NCBI GenBank assembly: GCA_015179125.1
Contig: WHVA01000145.1
Coordinates: 1 to 64,000, forward strand
Length of the DNA stretch: 64,000 nucleotides
DNA from: Gautieria morchelliformis
Lineage: Eukaryota; Basidiomycota; Agaricomycetes; Gomphales; Gomphaceae
Direction: 5' to 3'
Part shown: piece by piece, positions 31,373-41,604 of the stretch
Numbering within the stretch: position 1 is the stretch's first letter
Layout of the letters: the number at the start of each line of letters is the position of its first letter
Program-made: the position numbers and the translations under genes
Notes under the pieces: generated by a model
The model's database searches: none
Seen by the model: the letters and a program-made list of their open reading frames with translations, nothing else
Told to the model about the DNA's origin: nothing

Positions 31373-34300
31373 AAGCATGACAGACTCCGAGAAGATTGAG
31401 GAGGTAGACGTGCTTGTGTGGCGAGAGTGGCTTTGTGAGAATGTCTGCTGGGTTGTCAGAGCCGGGGATGTACTGCAGTCAAATGTTTCCGGTGTCGATT
31501 TGGTTGCGCATGTAGTGATAGTGTGTGTCGATATGTTTAGTCTGGTTGCTGCTGATGTCGTTCTTTGAGAAGAGGATGAAGGATTGATTGTCTGTGAAGA
31601 GCAGGATGGGGGTAAAATTATGATGAAAACCCTTCCCTAGGCGTATCAGCCATATACCCTCGACCGACGCAAACGATCCGGCGACGAGCTCGGATTCCAT
31701 CGAAGATCTCAATACGCAGTGCTGTTTCTTGGACGCCCACGAGAGCGGGGAGCCGTTGAATGTGAATACCCAGCCCGTCGTGGACTTGCGGTCATTGACG
31801 TCACCTGCGAAGTCCGCATCTGTGAATCCTGCCAGGTTGTGAGCATACCCCCTGACCCCGTCGCCCTCCGCCCTGTACAGGATCCCGCATTCCTTCGTGT
31901 GTAGCAGGTATCATATGACTCGCTTCGCGGCTTCCCAGTGCTGGAGCGTTGGTCTGGAGATGAACTGCGCGCATTTGTTGGTCACGTATGATATGTCAGG
32001 GCGGGTCGCGATGGCGCAGTAGTTAAGGCTGCCGATGAGAGATGCGTATGGTACATTGAGCATCTCGTTGGTGATGGTGGCCGTTCTGAGATCGATTGTC
32101 GAGTCCATGGGAGATGTGATGGGTCGGCCGGGGGAGATATCGAATCTTTTTGCGATAGTAGAGACGAATGAGGGTTGGGATATGTGAATGGTACTCAACG
32201 ATCTGTTCCTGCTTATCCTGATGCCAAGGAGATGTTCCGGCTCTCCAAGGTCTTGGATATTGAAGCTCCCCTTTATATCCGTCACCATCCGGTCCATGGA
32301 CTGTGTGGAGTCGGCCGCGAGGAGGCCGTCATTGACGTACCATCCGGCTATCTCGATTGAGCTGCTGTCTCCGAATCGAAAGAAGACTGTGGTGTCGGCT
32401 TCCCCCGCTCTGAACCCTATCTTCTCGATCTTGGTTCTCAGGGTGTTGTGCCACACGTGCCCTGACTGTTTTAGTCCGTAGACCCCCTTGTTCAGCTTAC
32501 ACACCTTTCCTTCGCTTCCTTCCTCCACAAATCCCTCTGGCTGTCTCATGTATACCTCGTCCTCCAGCTTCCCATTCAAGTACGCCCCCTTAATGTCGAC
32601 CTGTCGAAGTTCTAGTCCGTATCGACACGCGAGCGCGAGGATCAGTCTGATGGAGGTGAGTCGGATCGTGGGGGAGTATGTCTCATTGTAGTCGAGTCGG
32701 GGCACCTGTGAGAATCCTTGAGCGACCAGCCTGGATTTATACTTATTGACCTGTCCCAGGTTGTCCCTCTTGACTCTGAACGTCCATCGGCATCTGACGA
32801 TGTTTGTGTTCGGTGGTCTCTGGACGAGGGCCCAGGTGTGATACCCCATCAGGGTCTCGTACTCCTGCTCGCACGCTTCCTTCCATTTCTCTGCGTCAGG
32901 TGAGTTCATTGTGTCTCGATACTGGTCAGGCTCATCTTTGGCTAGGGTCACGAACATGGTTTCCGCATCTTCGAGGGTCAGCGTCCCGTGTGCTAGTGCG
33001 GCTACTTCAGCGATCAGCGCCTGGTGTTGCTTTCCTCTTCCGTACGACGTGTTCCCTGGGTCTAGCCACGGTCCTTTTTCGAAGTCCCTTGGTGCCGTGG
33101 CTTCCCCTGCGTCTCCCTCTCTCGATGCCTTCCTTACTGCCCCTTCTCCTTCCTCGGCTTCCACTCTCTCGTCGTCCTCCGCCGCCTCCGCTCGTGTCTC
33201 TCCTTCTGCCTCAGTCTCCATGTCACCCCCTCTCCCTTCCTCCCCAGGAACATTTGACGATGTTTCTGGGGGGAAAGGGAGTGCTTTGTCCTCAGTCCAG
33301 GTGATTCCGGAGGAGGCATGGGAGGGGGAGGTTGAGATGTGGATTTTATCGGTCCAGAGTCCTGGGAGATCGTTGCCGTCAGTAGCGTGTATTGTGACTC
33401 TTTCTATGTGATTAGACTCATCGAAGATAGCGTCGCGTGCCTTGATTACCGAGTGGGTTCGTGGGACCCAAATTTTGTAGGCTTTGGAGTCGTCGAAGTA
33501 TCCGACGAAGATCCCTTCCACGGACTTGTACTCTCCTTTTCGTCTAATGGCCTTCGGTATCAATGCCCAGCACTTTGTGCCGTATGTGCGTAGCCAGTCG
33601 AGCTTGGGCTTCGATCCCCAGAAGGCCTCGTACGGCGACATCCCTATGCGTGAGTGTAGCACACGATTCCTAACAAAGTTCACCGTGTGAATTGCTGATA
33701 CCCAGAACTTGTTCGATAGGTCGGAATCATGTTGGAGGGTGAGCGCGCCCTCCTGAAGGGTCCTGTTGTACCGTTCTGCGATTCCGTTGTGCTCTGGAGT
33801 ATACGGTGAGGTCATCTCATGGACAATGCCGAGCTCACTGCATATGTGCGTAAAGTCTCGCCCCGTGTATTCCCCTCCGTTATCCGTCCTGACCCTTCTA
33901 ACCTCTGCTTTCATCTGCCTCATGATCCATGCCATGTAGAGTCGGAACGACTCCGTGATGGTAGCGCACTCCTTGTTTTTCAGGAAATCGATGCTCGTGT
34001 ACCTGGTCTTCGAGTCGATCCAGGTGACAAAGTATTTGTAGCCCCCGATCGACGCTTCGAAGGGGCCGCAGAGGTCCGAGACAATGATGTCTCCGATGGC
34101 CGGTGGGAGGTCCTCCTCCCATCTGAACGGGGCCCTGGTCTGCTTCCCAAATGGGCAGTTCTCACATTGCGTCGTGAGATCTGCTTTGATGTACAGTATG
34201 AACCTGTTCACCGTCCTCCCCCTAATCATCTTCTCGATCGTTGAATAACTCGTGTGCACTAGCCGGTGGTGCCAGAGCCTTATTTCAGGCAGGTCGTTCG

Positions 34301-35849
34301 AGTCGCTCGAGTACTTCGCTGTCTCGACTTTAGTTTTGGGAGTGGTAAGAGCGGTATAGGTAAATAGATTGCTGATCTTTGGACCGGGGGCTAGGACCTT
34401 GTTGTCTACCGAGAGCGAGGAATGATGTTTGCTAAAAATAACATCAACGTTGGCAGTGGTCATTCGTCCGACTGACAGGAGGTTCGCGTTAAGTTTCGGC
34501 ACATAGATGACGTTGAGGAGTGTTATTGGGAGATGGGGGAGGTGAAATGACGCGTCGGAGCAGAGGGTAATGTGTATCGTCCCTCTCTGATTGGCTGTGA
34601 AAGCCTCCCCGCTGGCTGTCTCGATTGAGATCGGCGTGACCGTGTACAGATGGTCGAATAGATCGGCCGTTCCGCAAAGGTGGCTGGATGCGGCCGAGTC
34701 TATCAACCAGGTGTGTGCTTTGTTCTCAATCGTGGATAGCGCTGTGGTTACTGTTGACAGGATGACTGTCTGACTCATCTCTTCAGGTACCTCTGTGATC
34801 CTTGCCATCATGGCGATGTCCCTGCTCTGGCCCGCGAGACGAGCTGAGTCATTCAGCTTTGAGTCTGTCGCTGGATTGGGACGCTGGGGGGGAACGGAAG
34901 GTGAGTTATTATGAGTTCTAGAGGTGGGAGCGGAAGGGGATTGGCCTTGGAAAGGCTTCCAAGGTGATTGCCCAGCTAAACCACCCCCTGGCGCAAAACA
35001 CCTGGAAGCGCTGTGTCCCTCCTTTCCGCAGTTGTTGCAGTGGTAGAACGGTCTCTGGTTGGTTCGAGGCGTGTTCTGTGCTGCTGCAAACTGACGGTTC
35101 TGTGGGACATTCGGCAGGTTGGACCTGCTAGGTGTGGGTTGCACCGCCCTTGCGATGAATGCAGTGGCGGCCTGGCTGGAAATCTCAACGGCATTGAGGT
35201 CCGCCTCGTGGGCCTCCAGGCGTTCCTCAATGTCGTCGGGGTCGCGCGTAATCATGCGGATTGTTTGGGCGATCGGCCTCCAGGACTCAGGTACGTTCCT
35301 GAGAATCGTGGCTGCGTGAGTTGAGTCGGCTATGATCTCACTCATCTTTCCTAGCTGGTTTCGGAAATCCTTCATGGTCGTGAGGTACTCATTGACGGAC
35401 TGTCCCTCGACCATGTGGTAGTTTTTGTATTTGGTCCTGACGATGCTGATTTTACTCGGGTCTTTAGACTCGAACTTCTTCGTTAGGATGGTCCAGGCTT
35501 CCGAGGCGATGTCCGTGTTATCGATCGTGGTCTGGAGGTCAGGTGATACGCAAAGTAGGATCTGGTTGTACGCAACGTTATTCCTATCGTTCCATTCGTC
35601 TATGAGCTGGGTGAGTGGCGTTGTCCTGATGTGTGGTATCGTTCCTACGATGGAGACATTGGGGCTAGCGTCGCTTGGGACCGGGTCAATGTCTGTGATG
35701 TTAGCGTACAGGCCCCTGTCTCTGGCTGTGGCTAGGAGCTCCCTTTTCCACGACACCCAGTTGTCGCGTCCGAGCTTCGGTTTGATGTCCCGAAACTTGT
35801 GGATATCGTGCTTTGGGTGTGAGACGGTGGTCGGTATGGGTTGAGTCAT
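31371..35849 (-). pseudogene. Copia Z gag-pol polyprotein with two in-frame TGA codons and a mutated RT active site
   Basis: From ATG at 35849 one frame runs 1312 codons to a TGA at 31913-31911, then on in the same frame through RNase H to a second TGA at 31481-31479 and the natural stop at 31373-31371. Domains in order: copia Gag; zinc knuckle CNNCGKEGHSASRC; protease DSAASSHLCG; integrase with HHCC, SDLCGPF, RTDNGGEY and NGIAERYN; RT with DIKGAYLNG; RNase H with TDADFAGD and SSMESELVA. The RT core reads YVND (N at residue about 1173, codon 32333-32331), where X has YVDD, so a catalytic aspartate is lost. All three lesions fit C-to-T change at CpG. Otherwise the frame is complete, so decay began recently. 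Confidence 0.88.
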
Positions 35850-35862
35850 CAGTGAGTGCTGA

Positions 35863-35873
35863 GACTTTTAATC
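35863..35873 (-). promoter_or_regulatory. Copia Z primer-binding site, candidate lysine tRNA(UUU) anticodon arm
   Basis: Minus-strand GATTAAAAGTC abuts the LTR. Its complement GACUUUUAAUC is the anticodon arm segment of many eukaryotic tRNA-Lys(UUU) molecules, with anticodon UUU included. The site is offset exactly like the initiator-Met half-tRNA sites of C1 and Y. Confidence 0.55.
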
Positions 35874-36494
35874 TCTAAAGAATACTCGGTAACTAAGAGG
35901 TGTGCTACTAGGAGTAGCTAGGGAATTAGGGCCTGGGTTGGCCCGGAATAAGTCTGCAAGGTCTCGATGCGCTTAGGACTCGAGCGCCGGGGAAAATGAC
36001 CAGTAGAATTGGTGATTTTAATTGAGGACGTCGCTCGGTCTTTTATACAAACATATCTAAGGTAACTAGTGGCGAGATTGAGGGGGCATGGGTGAGAGGA
36101 AGGTCAGAAGGTGGTGGACCGAGGGTTGGAGATGGGTGTGGAGTGTTCGTGGGGTAGATCGAAGATAGGACTACCTACATGTACATATTGTGGAGAAACA
36201 TGGTGCGATCATGGAATGGAACAGGGTCGAGACTGGAGAAAGGGGAAGGGGGGTAAACATGGAACTCGATCGTCTGGCTGATCCGCGATGTGTGTGCGGC
36301 GATGTGAGCCCGTGAGATCGCGTGGACTCGCGTGGCTCCTCGACTCGGCTTGACTCGACTCGACTCGACTCGACTCGGTGCGCGCGTACGCGCTCGGTGA
36401 ACTCGCTTGACTCGTGGGATGGTAGTGGCTCGGGGGGGGAAAAGGGTGGTAAGTGATTGGTGGGTCAGAGGAGGGTGAGTGGGTCAATGGGTAC

Positions 36495-37974
36495 TGTTTT
36501 GGAACCCGTTGAACTAAACGTAAAACTGTGGTGTTAAACACAATTCTAAAGTTCAATCAGAGATTTGACTTTACAAGCACACGCAAGCTTCGAAACTATT
36601 TTAACGGAGAACCCAATTAAGAAATTATACTCCGGTGAACAATCAGAATCAGTATTGGTACAGGAAGTGTAGCAATAGAGATTTAACTGAACACGTGTAG
36701 TTCTTAGATTGTGCAATACTTTGTGAGGTCAAAGAATGTTATTAGGCGTCCAAGGGTCCAGATACTTTAAGGGGGAAAGCTACCTAGAGTCTTAGGACCG
36801 CGGGTTGAGTGAATTAAAGACAACAATAATCCCCAAGACGTGAAAAGATAGTTCTGTGCTTGAACTCTTCCTCAGTTCAAGTATGTCACTATTCTTGTGG
36901 CTTTTCTGGTTTTCCAACTCAACAAACGTAGGATATTAACTCACTTACCCTGAGTTAGGTTAATATCTGCAGTGCGTTGATTGATCAAGAAAGATCAATT
37001 ACTCAAAAGGCTATTAACCCACTTAACTCAGAGTTAAGTTAATAAACTATTGCGTGAATTGAATAACTAATAACCAAGTCTATTAGATCACTGCTCAGAG
37101 TGGCGTCTAATGGTACAGGATTACTAATCAGTTACTCTTAGTAATGTTGCTGTTCGCAGCGCGATTAGTCAGAGCCTGCTGCAATTAAAATAGAGCACTC
37201 TTGTACTTCTCAGAGCCAATCAGAGTTGCTGCAATCTTAGACTGTAGCCAAGTCAGTGAGCCAGTACTTCGGTACAAGGCTGTGTTGAAGTCACACTTCA
37301 GTTACTCAAGGTATGAGTGGTTTGGGTGAAAGATGATTGATTGCTTCACTGCTAAAACTGCAGGCTATTTATACTGCATCTATCTAGCTTATGTAACTAC
37401 TGCCAGGAACCTTGTAGAGGCTTCTACTACTGTGAAGAACCTTGTGGAAGCTTAGAGAAGCTTCAGGAAAGGTTTGGAAACTATTGGAAGGCTGTGGAAG
37501 GTTCTATTGCTATATTGGGTTAAAGTCACAGCTCTGTGACAGTAAAGCTAAGAGTATGTAAGAAACTCCCACGCTCATGTGATTATCATGTGACGAAGGA
37601 AAGTCATGTGACTTCATGCTGGACTGAGGTCATGTGACTGTGTCATGTGATTGTCAGGTGACCGTAGATAATCAAGTGACTTTGAGGTCAGGTGATTGTC
37701 AGGTGACTGTAGATAATCAGGTGACTTTGAGGTCAGGTGATTGTCAGGTGACTGTGGATGATCAGGTGACTTTGAGCTGTTTTGAGGTCATGTGATAGTC
37801 ATGTGACCGTGGGGGATTCTTAGCTAAACTATCAAGAGATTGTTGTATCTTGTGGACCCAATGTGAGTGTAGCATAGAAATATTAATACAACCTTCCTTG
37901 AGGACATTTGAAACTAATTAACTACCTAGTAAATGTTCATAAATAGGTAGCTACTTTGTGGACGATCCCTAACA
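36495..37974 (+). mobile_element. 1480-bp long solo LTR (family L) inserted in the Z LTR
   Basis: It is flanked by perfect 5-bp duplications GGTAC (36490-36494 and 37975-37979); the uninterrupted site is seen in the other Z LTR near 31337-31342. Ends are TGTTTTGGAACCC and GATCCCTAACA. The right third holds short degenerate tandem repeats of GTCAGGTGACT / GTCATGTGACT (about 37605-37805). No reading frame of note. It shares its first 13 bases with the 18053-19463 LTR. Confidence 0.75.
37605..37805 (+). repeat. Degenerate tandem repeats, GTCAGGTGACT type
   Basis: Units combining TCAGGTGACTGTAGATAA and TCAGGTGACTTTGAGG recur at least three times, with further CATGTGA-containing variants on either side, all inside the long solo LTR. 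Confidence 0.7.
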
Positions 37975-38001
37975 GGTACTGTACAGTCTGGTTTCCTAAC
38001 A

Positions 38002-38299
38002 CTAATGACTCTGACACTGAAACAATGATTTGGGTCTTGGCTTGTCCTTCTCTAGCAAGATATCTCTCCAGCTTCTCCTCAGCCTTATCCATCTGAGCTT
38101 CCTCAGTTTCTGTAAGAATATGGCCTGTGGGCATGACTGGAGGATCAGGAGGTCGGGTGACTCTCCCTTCTACATGCTTGAGTAGATTTTTGGACTCGAA
38201 ATAGCTGATGATAGTGGCTCGCCACAATGGCCAATTACTTCCATCTGTAGCAAGCTTCTCAACACCCAATAGTTTCTCAGAAGTGTGTCCGGGGCCCAT
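38002..38299 (-). pseudogene. Copia Y1 gag, N-terminal part
   Basis: From ATG at 38299 the frame reads MGPGHTSEKLLG, SNWPLWRATIISYFES and KTQIIVSVSES, then meets element Z. The continuation (LMLQKQKTAKETW) is at 30740 and below. The ATG lies within the primer-binding site, as in Y2. Confidence 0.85.
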
Positions 38300-38303
38300 A
38301 ACC
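38291..38303 (-). promoter_or_regulatory. Copia Y1 primer-binding site (initiator tRNA-Met anticodon arm)
   Basis: Minus-strand GGGTTATGGGCCC abuts the 5' LTR. Its internal ATG is also the gag start codon. Confidence 0.78.
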
Positions 38304-38802
38304 CTGTAGAGGACAGGAATTATAGGCAGTAGGTTTGGACTTGTTGCTCAAAAGAATAGACTAGAAATTAATTCACTCTCTCAGTGAATTTAGTTGTCAC
38401 TGTAAATATATTATACACTACCTAGAAATTAATTCACTACAGAGGATTTCTAGGTCAATAAATCGAAAGAACACTAGACTAATTTACTTGCCTCTCTCAG
38501 TGAATTTAGTTGTCACTGAGAGAGGGGGAAATCTGTCTCACTGTGCATGTACTACTACCTGGCTCTTTAGCGCCCAAGAGCTCGCGCGTCAAAGTCATTT
38601 CAGACTCCGCTGGGTGCAGCCGCTTGTGAAAATAGAAATAACAAAATGAAATGGAGAGGTAGGGAGTGACAGGGAAATTTCGAAAATAATCAGAGAAATG
38701 GATGCATAGTACAAGAACAATGTGAGAAGAGATTGAAACACCATACAATAAATCGAATATATTATGCTTGATTTTGGTGCAGGAGCATAAATGCACCCAA
38801 CA
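38304..38802 (-). repeat. 5' LTR of copia Y1
   Basis: Closely related to 26296-26792, with scattered substitutions visible throughout. The right flank (GCGCC) differs from the left-LTR flank (TCCTC). Confidence 0.88.
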
Positions 38803-39011
38803 GCGCCGGCCACGGCGTGGTTAAATTTTCGCCTCGGATCTTTCTGAGGGCGCATCGCTTCTTGGAAGCAACCACCATCATCTACCCACGAAGATGATGC
38901 CCCCCCAAAGATGGGATGGACGTTGATCCGTCAACATCCACGACGCACACAACGGCCCTGAGACAGGGGGCCGCAGACATCCTACGAGCTCCAGTTGACC
39001 AAGAGCACTAG

Positions 39012-39842
39012 ATGATCGTAGGATGGGAAGATGCTCTGGCGATCGTCCACCCTGACGATTGTGCCATGTGCGCGGACTATGCCGCGCACCTAAGGGCCAC
39101 AACAGGCACCTGCAAGGTCAAATTGCGGGACGAAGACATCGGCGACGCCGTCGACGCAGCCTGGGGATGGCTCCCAAGAGGCATCGCGTGGGAGGAGCCC
39201 CTCCAGGACATCCATGACCTCAAGAAGGAGGTCAAGGATTTGGAACGAGCGGTCGAAGACCGTGACAATGCGCTCGAAGCCGAGCGCGCCAAAATAAAAG
39301 GACTTGAGGAGCAGCTGAGCACAGCCCAGCTCCAGCTCACGTTCGCCCATGCAGCCTCAAAAAGGCCACGCCATGACCCGGCCACGGACCCAGTGGCCAT
39401 GCCATCATCACCTCGCGCGACGGCACCCTTGCCGGCATGCGCAACATCGGGGCTAGCGTCCCGATTATCGGCTCTGACCCCAACAACGACAAGGACGGAG
39501 GGGCAGAGCGCACCGTCCGACACTGCGTATGGCATCCCAGACGGATGGGAGTCCGACTCCTCCATCTGGAAGACGTACGACCCAGGGAGGGCACAGCGGC
39601 TGGCAGAGCAGCCAAAAAAGAAGCGCAAGAAATTGCACGGCACCCCCAACACTGTCAATGGGTTAGCCATTGTGAGGGAAAGAGCGATCGGCGCATACCT
39701 GGCGGCATCACCGTCGCACACGATCAATGACCCTGCCCTACAACAGCAGGTAGCACTGGTCGAGGCCCAGTACATCAGGCCTCACGTGGTCCTGCCACCA
39801 CTGGCGGGGACAGTTCACCCTCCCTACCCGGGGAGGGGATGA
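39012..39842 (+). CDS. Hypothetical coiled-coil protein of unit N
   Basis: A 276-codon frame from ATG. Residues 1-60 include a Cys-x2-Cys (CAMCADYAAHL). About 65-110 is a predicted coiled coil (DIHDLKKEVKDLERAVEDRD and following heptads). After that come a Pro/Ser/Thr-rich linker, GIPDGWESDSSIW and a basic run KKKRKK. An upstream short frame from 38915 (MDVDPSTSTTHTTALRQ) stops just before this start, which suggests a frameshift joining the two. A retroelement gag-like role is possible from position only. Confidence 0.5.
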   Translation: MIVGWEDALAIVHPDDCAMCADYAAHLRATTGTCKVKLRDEDIGDAVDAAWGWLPRGIAWEEPLQDIHDLKKEVKDLERAVEDRDNALEAERAKIKGLEEQLSTAQLQLTFAHAASKRPRHDPATDPVAMPSSPRATAPLPACATSGLASRLSALTPTTTRTEGQSAPSDTAYGIPDGWESDSSIWKTYDPGRAQRLAEQPKKKRKKLHGTPNTVNGLAIVRERAIGAYLAASPSHTINDPALQQQVALVEAQYIRPHVVLPPLAGTVHPPYPGRG

Positions 39843-39899
39843 TCATACCACTCGGAGACCCACTGCTCTCCGAGACAGGCCTCCTACCATGACCAGTAG

Positions 39900-40555
39900 G
39901 GAAGGCCCAGCAGCGTCGTACTCAATGGTATGATGTCAGCCCACTCAACGACCCACGCTTTGTCGAGCTCCTAGCGCGGGCGAATGAAATGCCGCAACTC
40001 GTGCGCACACGCGAGATGATCAGCGTGTTCAAACCCATCGAGCGCGAACAACGTGCGCGCAATCCCAAGGGGGATTGTTTCATGATAGCAGGCGGTACCC
40101 TGCACGACATCGCCGCCATCCTAAGGGTTGGATACACAACCCCGAAGGAATCCCATCAGCAATCCATGATAACGCGGATGGAACCTTCAACCTAGATGAC
40201 ATGGACGTCTGGATGTGGTTGAAGGTCCTTGCGCCCCGTGTTAAAGGGGTACATCACCTCTCAAGTCAAGACTTCTCGACTTGTTCGGCTCAACCGACCA
40301 ATGGTCGAGCTTCGTTGATGCCAGGGACACCGCAGATCAGCAGCCTGCGGCTCTCCATCATGGGCCCCCATACCCCATGGGGGGCTGAGCTGGCCCCGAC
40401 ATCCCACTCACCGAGATCGCGCAATGGCTGGCCTGCTACACTGGGGTCACTCGCGAGCGAGCAACGTGCATTGAACACTATGTTCAACGCAGCCTCACCA
40501 GCGCGGCATTTAGTGCCACCGCTCGGAGGGCCAACAAAAGGTCCTCAAGACCAGC
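39900..40555 (+). pseudogene. Unit N second coding segment, frameshifted
   Basis: Protein-like sequence in three successive frames: QWYDVSPLNDPRFVELLARA through GDCFMIAGGTLHDIAAIL, then FNLDDMDVWMWLKVLAPR, then LLDLFGSTDQWSSFVDARD and IAQWLACYTGVTRERA. The composition is that of a real globular protein, but frames change near 40140 and 40265. It is cut at 40555 by a solo LTR and resumes at 41051. No family recognised. Confidence 0.5.
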
Positions 40556-41045
40556 TGTAAGGGCAACCCTGGCTGGTTGTGGAGATCACACTACCACACA
40601 ACTGACAAGGGGAAATCCAAAGTATGTATAAATGAACAACAGAGTATACAAGAGAGGGGATTCTCACCTGACAAGGGGAAATCCAAAGAGAAAAGTCTAA
40701 GGACCCCAATGTCAGCGAGCCCGTATTATACTATGCTGTGCAGCCAGGGACAACACTTGGCACCCGCCATCAACCCTGCATCCCCCTGACCTCCCTGACC
40801 CTTGATCGACCCTTGATGCCACCCATTACGCGAGTCGCTTGATTTCCGACACTGTTCCGAGAGTGGAAGTCGGAAATTGGAGTGGAACTGGCAAGGCAAA
40901 CAGAACCGGTGGAAGTTCTCCCAGGAGCGGAATCATTTCCGAAAGCGGAGGCGGAGATGGAATCGGAACCGGAACCGGAGTCGGAAATGGAGTCGGAACT
41001 GGGTGTGGTGTCGGAACTGGAAATGGGAACAGGTGTCCCCTGACA
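40556..41045 (-). mobile_element. Solo LTR of the G gypsy family
   Basis: The 490-bp minus-strand sequence has ends TGTCAGGGGACACC and GGTTGCCCTTACA. It is flanked by perfect CCAGC duplications (40551-40555 and 41046-41050). It matches the LTRs of element G, with a longer TTCCGA-type repeat tract. Confidence 0.92.
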
Positions 41046-41050
41046 CCAGC

Positions 41051-41356
41051 CACGTGAGGGCCGCGGTGCTGCGACCTCTCACCCACGCTCAGCTCAATCA
41101 GGAGCTGGCGCGATTCTGGCCCCCTCCCCAGACTGAGGATCCGGCCGTCGAGGCCATGCTCCATGAGGATGCAGGCCCCATCACCCAAGCGGCTGCCACC
41201 ACTAGTGGTGAGGCAGAACAGCCTCACCCAACCACCCCCGCAGATGCGGAGGTGCCCCCGGAGGAGTCACGTGCTCCACCGGCCCCGTACGACGACAATG
41301 TCATTGTATCGGCAACATTAGAGGACTCCATCATGGATGACCTTTATGAATCATAG
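41051..41356 (+). pseudogene. Unit N coding region, C-terminal segment
   Basis: After the solo LTR the frame continues as HVRAAVLRPLTHAQLNQELA, an acidic/Pro-rich tail with PADAEVPPEESRAPPAPYDD, and ends DDLYES-stop at 41356, 33 bases before the LTR-like block. Confidence 0.5.
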
Positions 41357-41389
41357 TTGGTCCCCTATAGTTGTCTATAGAGGGGAGGG

Positions 41390-41604
41390 TGTAAATAACC
41401 TAGATATCATACATGTATACTAGTTATTACATAATCCCAGTGGGCCCCTTAGGGACCCACTGTATAGTTTATGCGTGGGAACCGGTCAGCGGTTCCCATC
41501 GCATCTTACTCTTACCTGTCACTACGTAGCATTCAGAATACCACTCATTGGTCAAGTTCTGTTGTGCCCTTGTGATACAAGGCCCTAAGATCGACATCTT
41601 TACA
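41390..41604 (+). repeat. LTR-like block of unit N
   Basis: It begins TGTAAATAACC and ends GACATCTTTACA, 215 bp, right after a purine-rich tract. The following five bases, ATCTG, would be the target duplication; the partner is not visible. Confidence 0.65.

Larger units (their letters stand above)
30740..38001 (-). mobile_element. Ty1/copia element Z, inserted in Y1 gag
   Basis: The minus-strand element is flanked by a perfect 5-bp duplication CTAAT (30735-30739 and 38002-38006), and removing it rejoins the Y1 gag frame. The 3' LTR is 30740-31363. The 5' LTR is 35874-38001 and is itself split by a 1480-bp solo LTR. Between them is a nearly intact gag-pol frame of about 1492 codons with only two stop codons. 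The 5' LTR without its insertion is about 643 bp against 624 bp for the 3' LTR, mostly from a repeated CGACT-type tract. Confidence 0.92.
35874..38001 (-). repeat. 5' LTR of copia Z, split by a long solo LTR
   Basis: The LTR parts are 35874-36489/94 and 37975/80-38001. It matches the 3' LTR closely, including the terminal TTTAGA. A tract of CGACT repeats near 36345-36375 is longer here than in the other LTR. Confidence 0.85.
26296..38802 (-). mobile_element. Ty1/copia element Y1, split by element Z
   Basis: LTRs of 497 bp (26296-26792) and 499 bp (38304-38802) bound a minus-strand gag-pol interrupted at 30740-38001 by element Z. Without Z the element is about 5.24 kb. The same family occurs as Y2. 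Flanks do not match: TCCTC at the left and GCGCC at the right. Frameshifts occur in gag, integrase and RT. It is inactive. Confidence 0.88.
38803..41604 (+). mobile_element. LTR-bounded unit N with an unrecognised coding region
   Basis: Coding-like sequence from about 38915 to 41356 is followed by GAGGGGAGGG (polypurine-like, 41380-41389) and then a 215-bp LTR-like block (41390-41604, TGTAAATAACC to ATCTTTACA). A diverged relative of that block lies at 61325-61559. The 5' part is lost where Y1 abuts at 38802. No protease, integrase or RT is visible, so this looks like a non-autonomous element, or a host gene beside an LTR. Confidence 0.5.

Noticed and set aside
33013-33304. Plus-strand Leu/Pro/Ser-rich frames opposite the Z integrase-RT linker
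   Set aside because: Antisense of the acidic, low-complexity linker of the Z polyprotein; no independent evidence of coding.
31371-35849. Possible UGA recoding or readthrough in element Z, since its frame continues past two TGA codons
   Set aside because: C1, G gag and OXA1 end normally, TGA is used as an ordinary stop elsewhere, and the TGA sites sit where related copies have CGA, CGG or AGA. Mutation is simpler.
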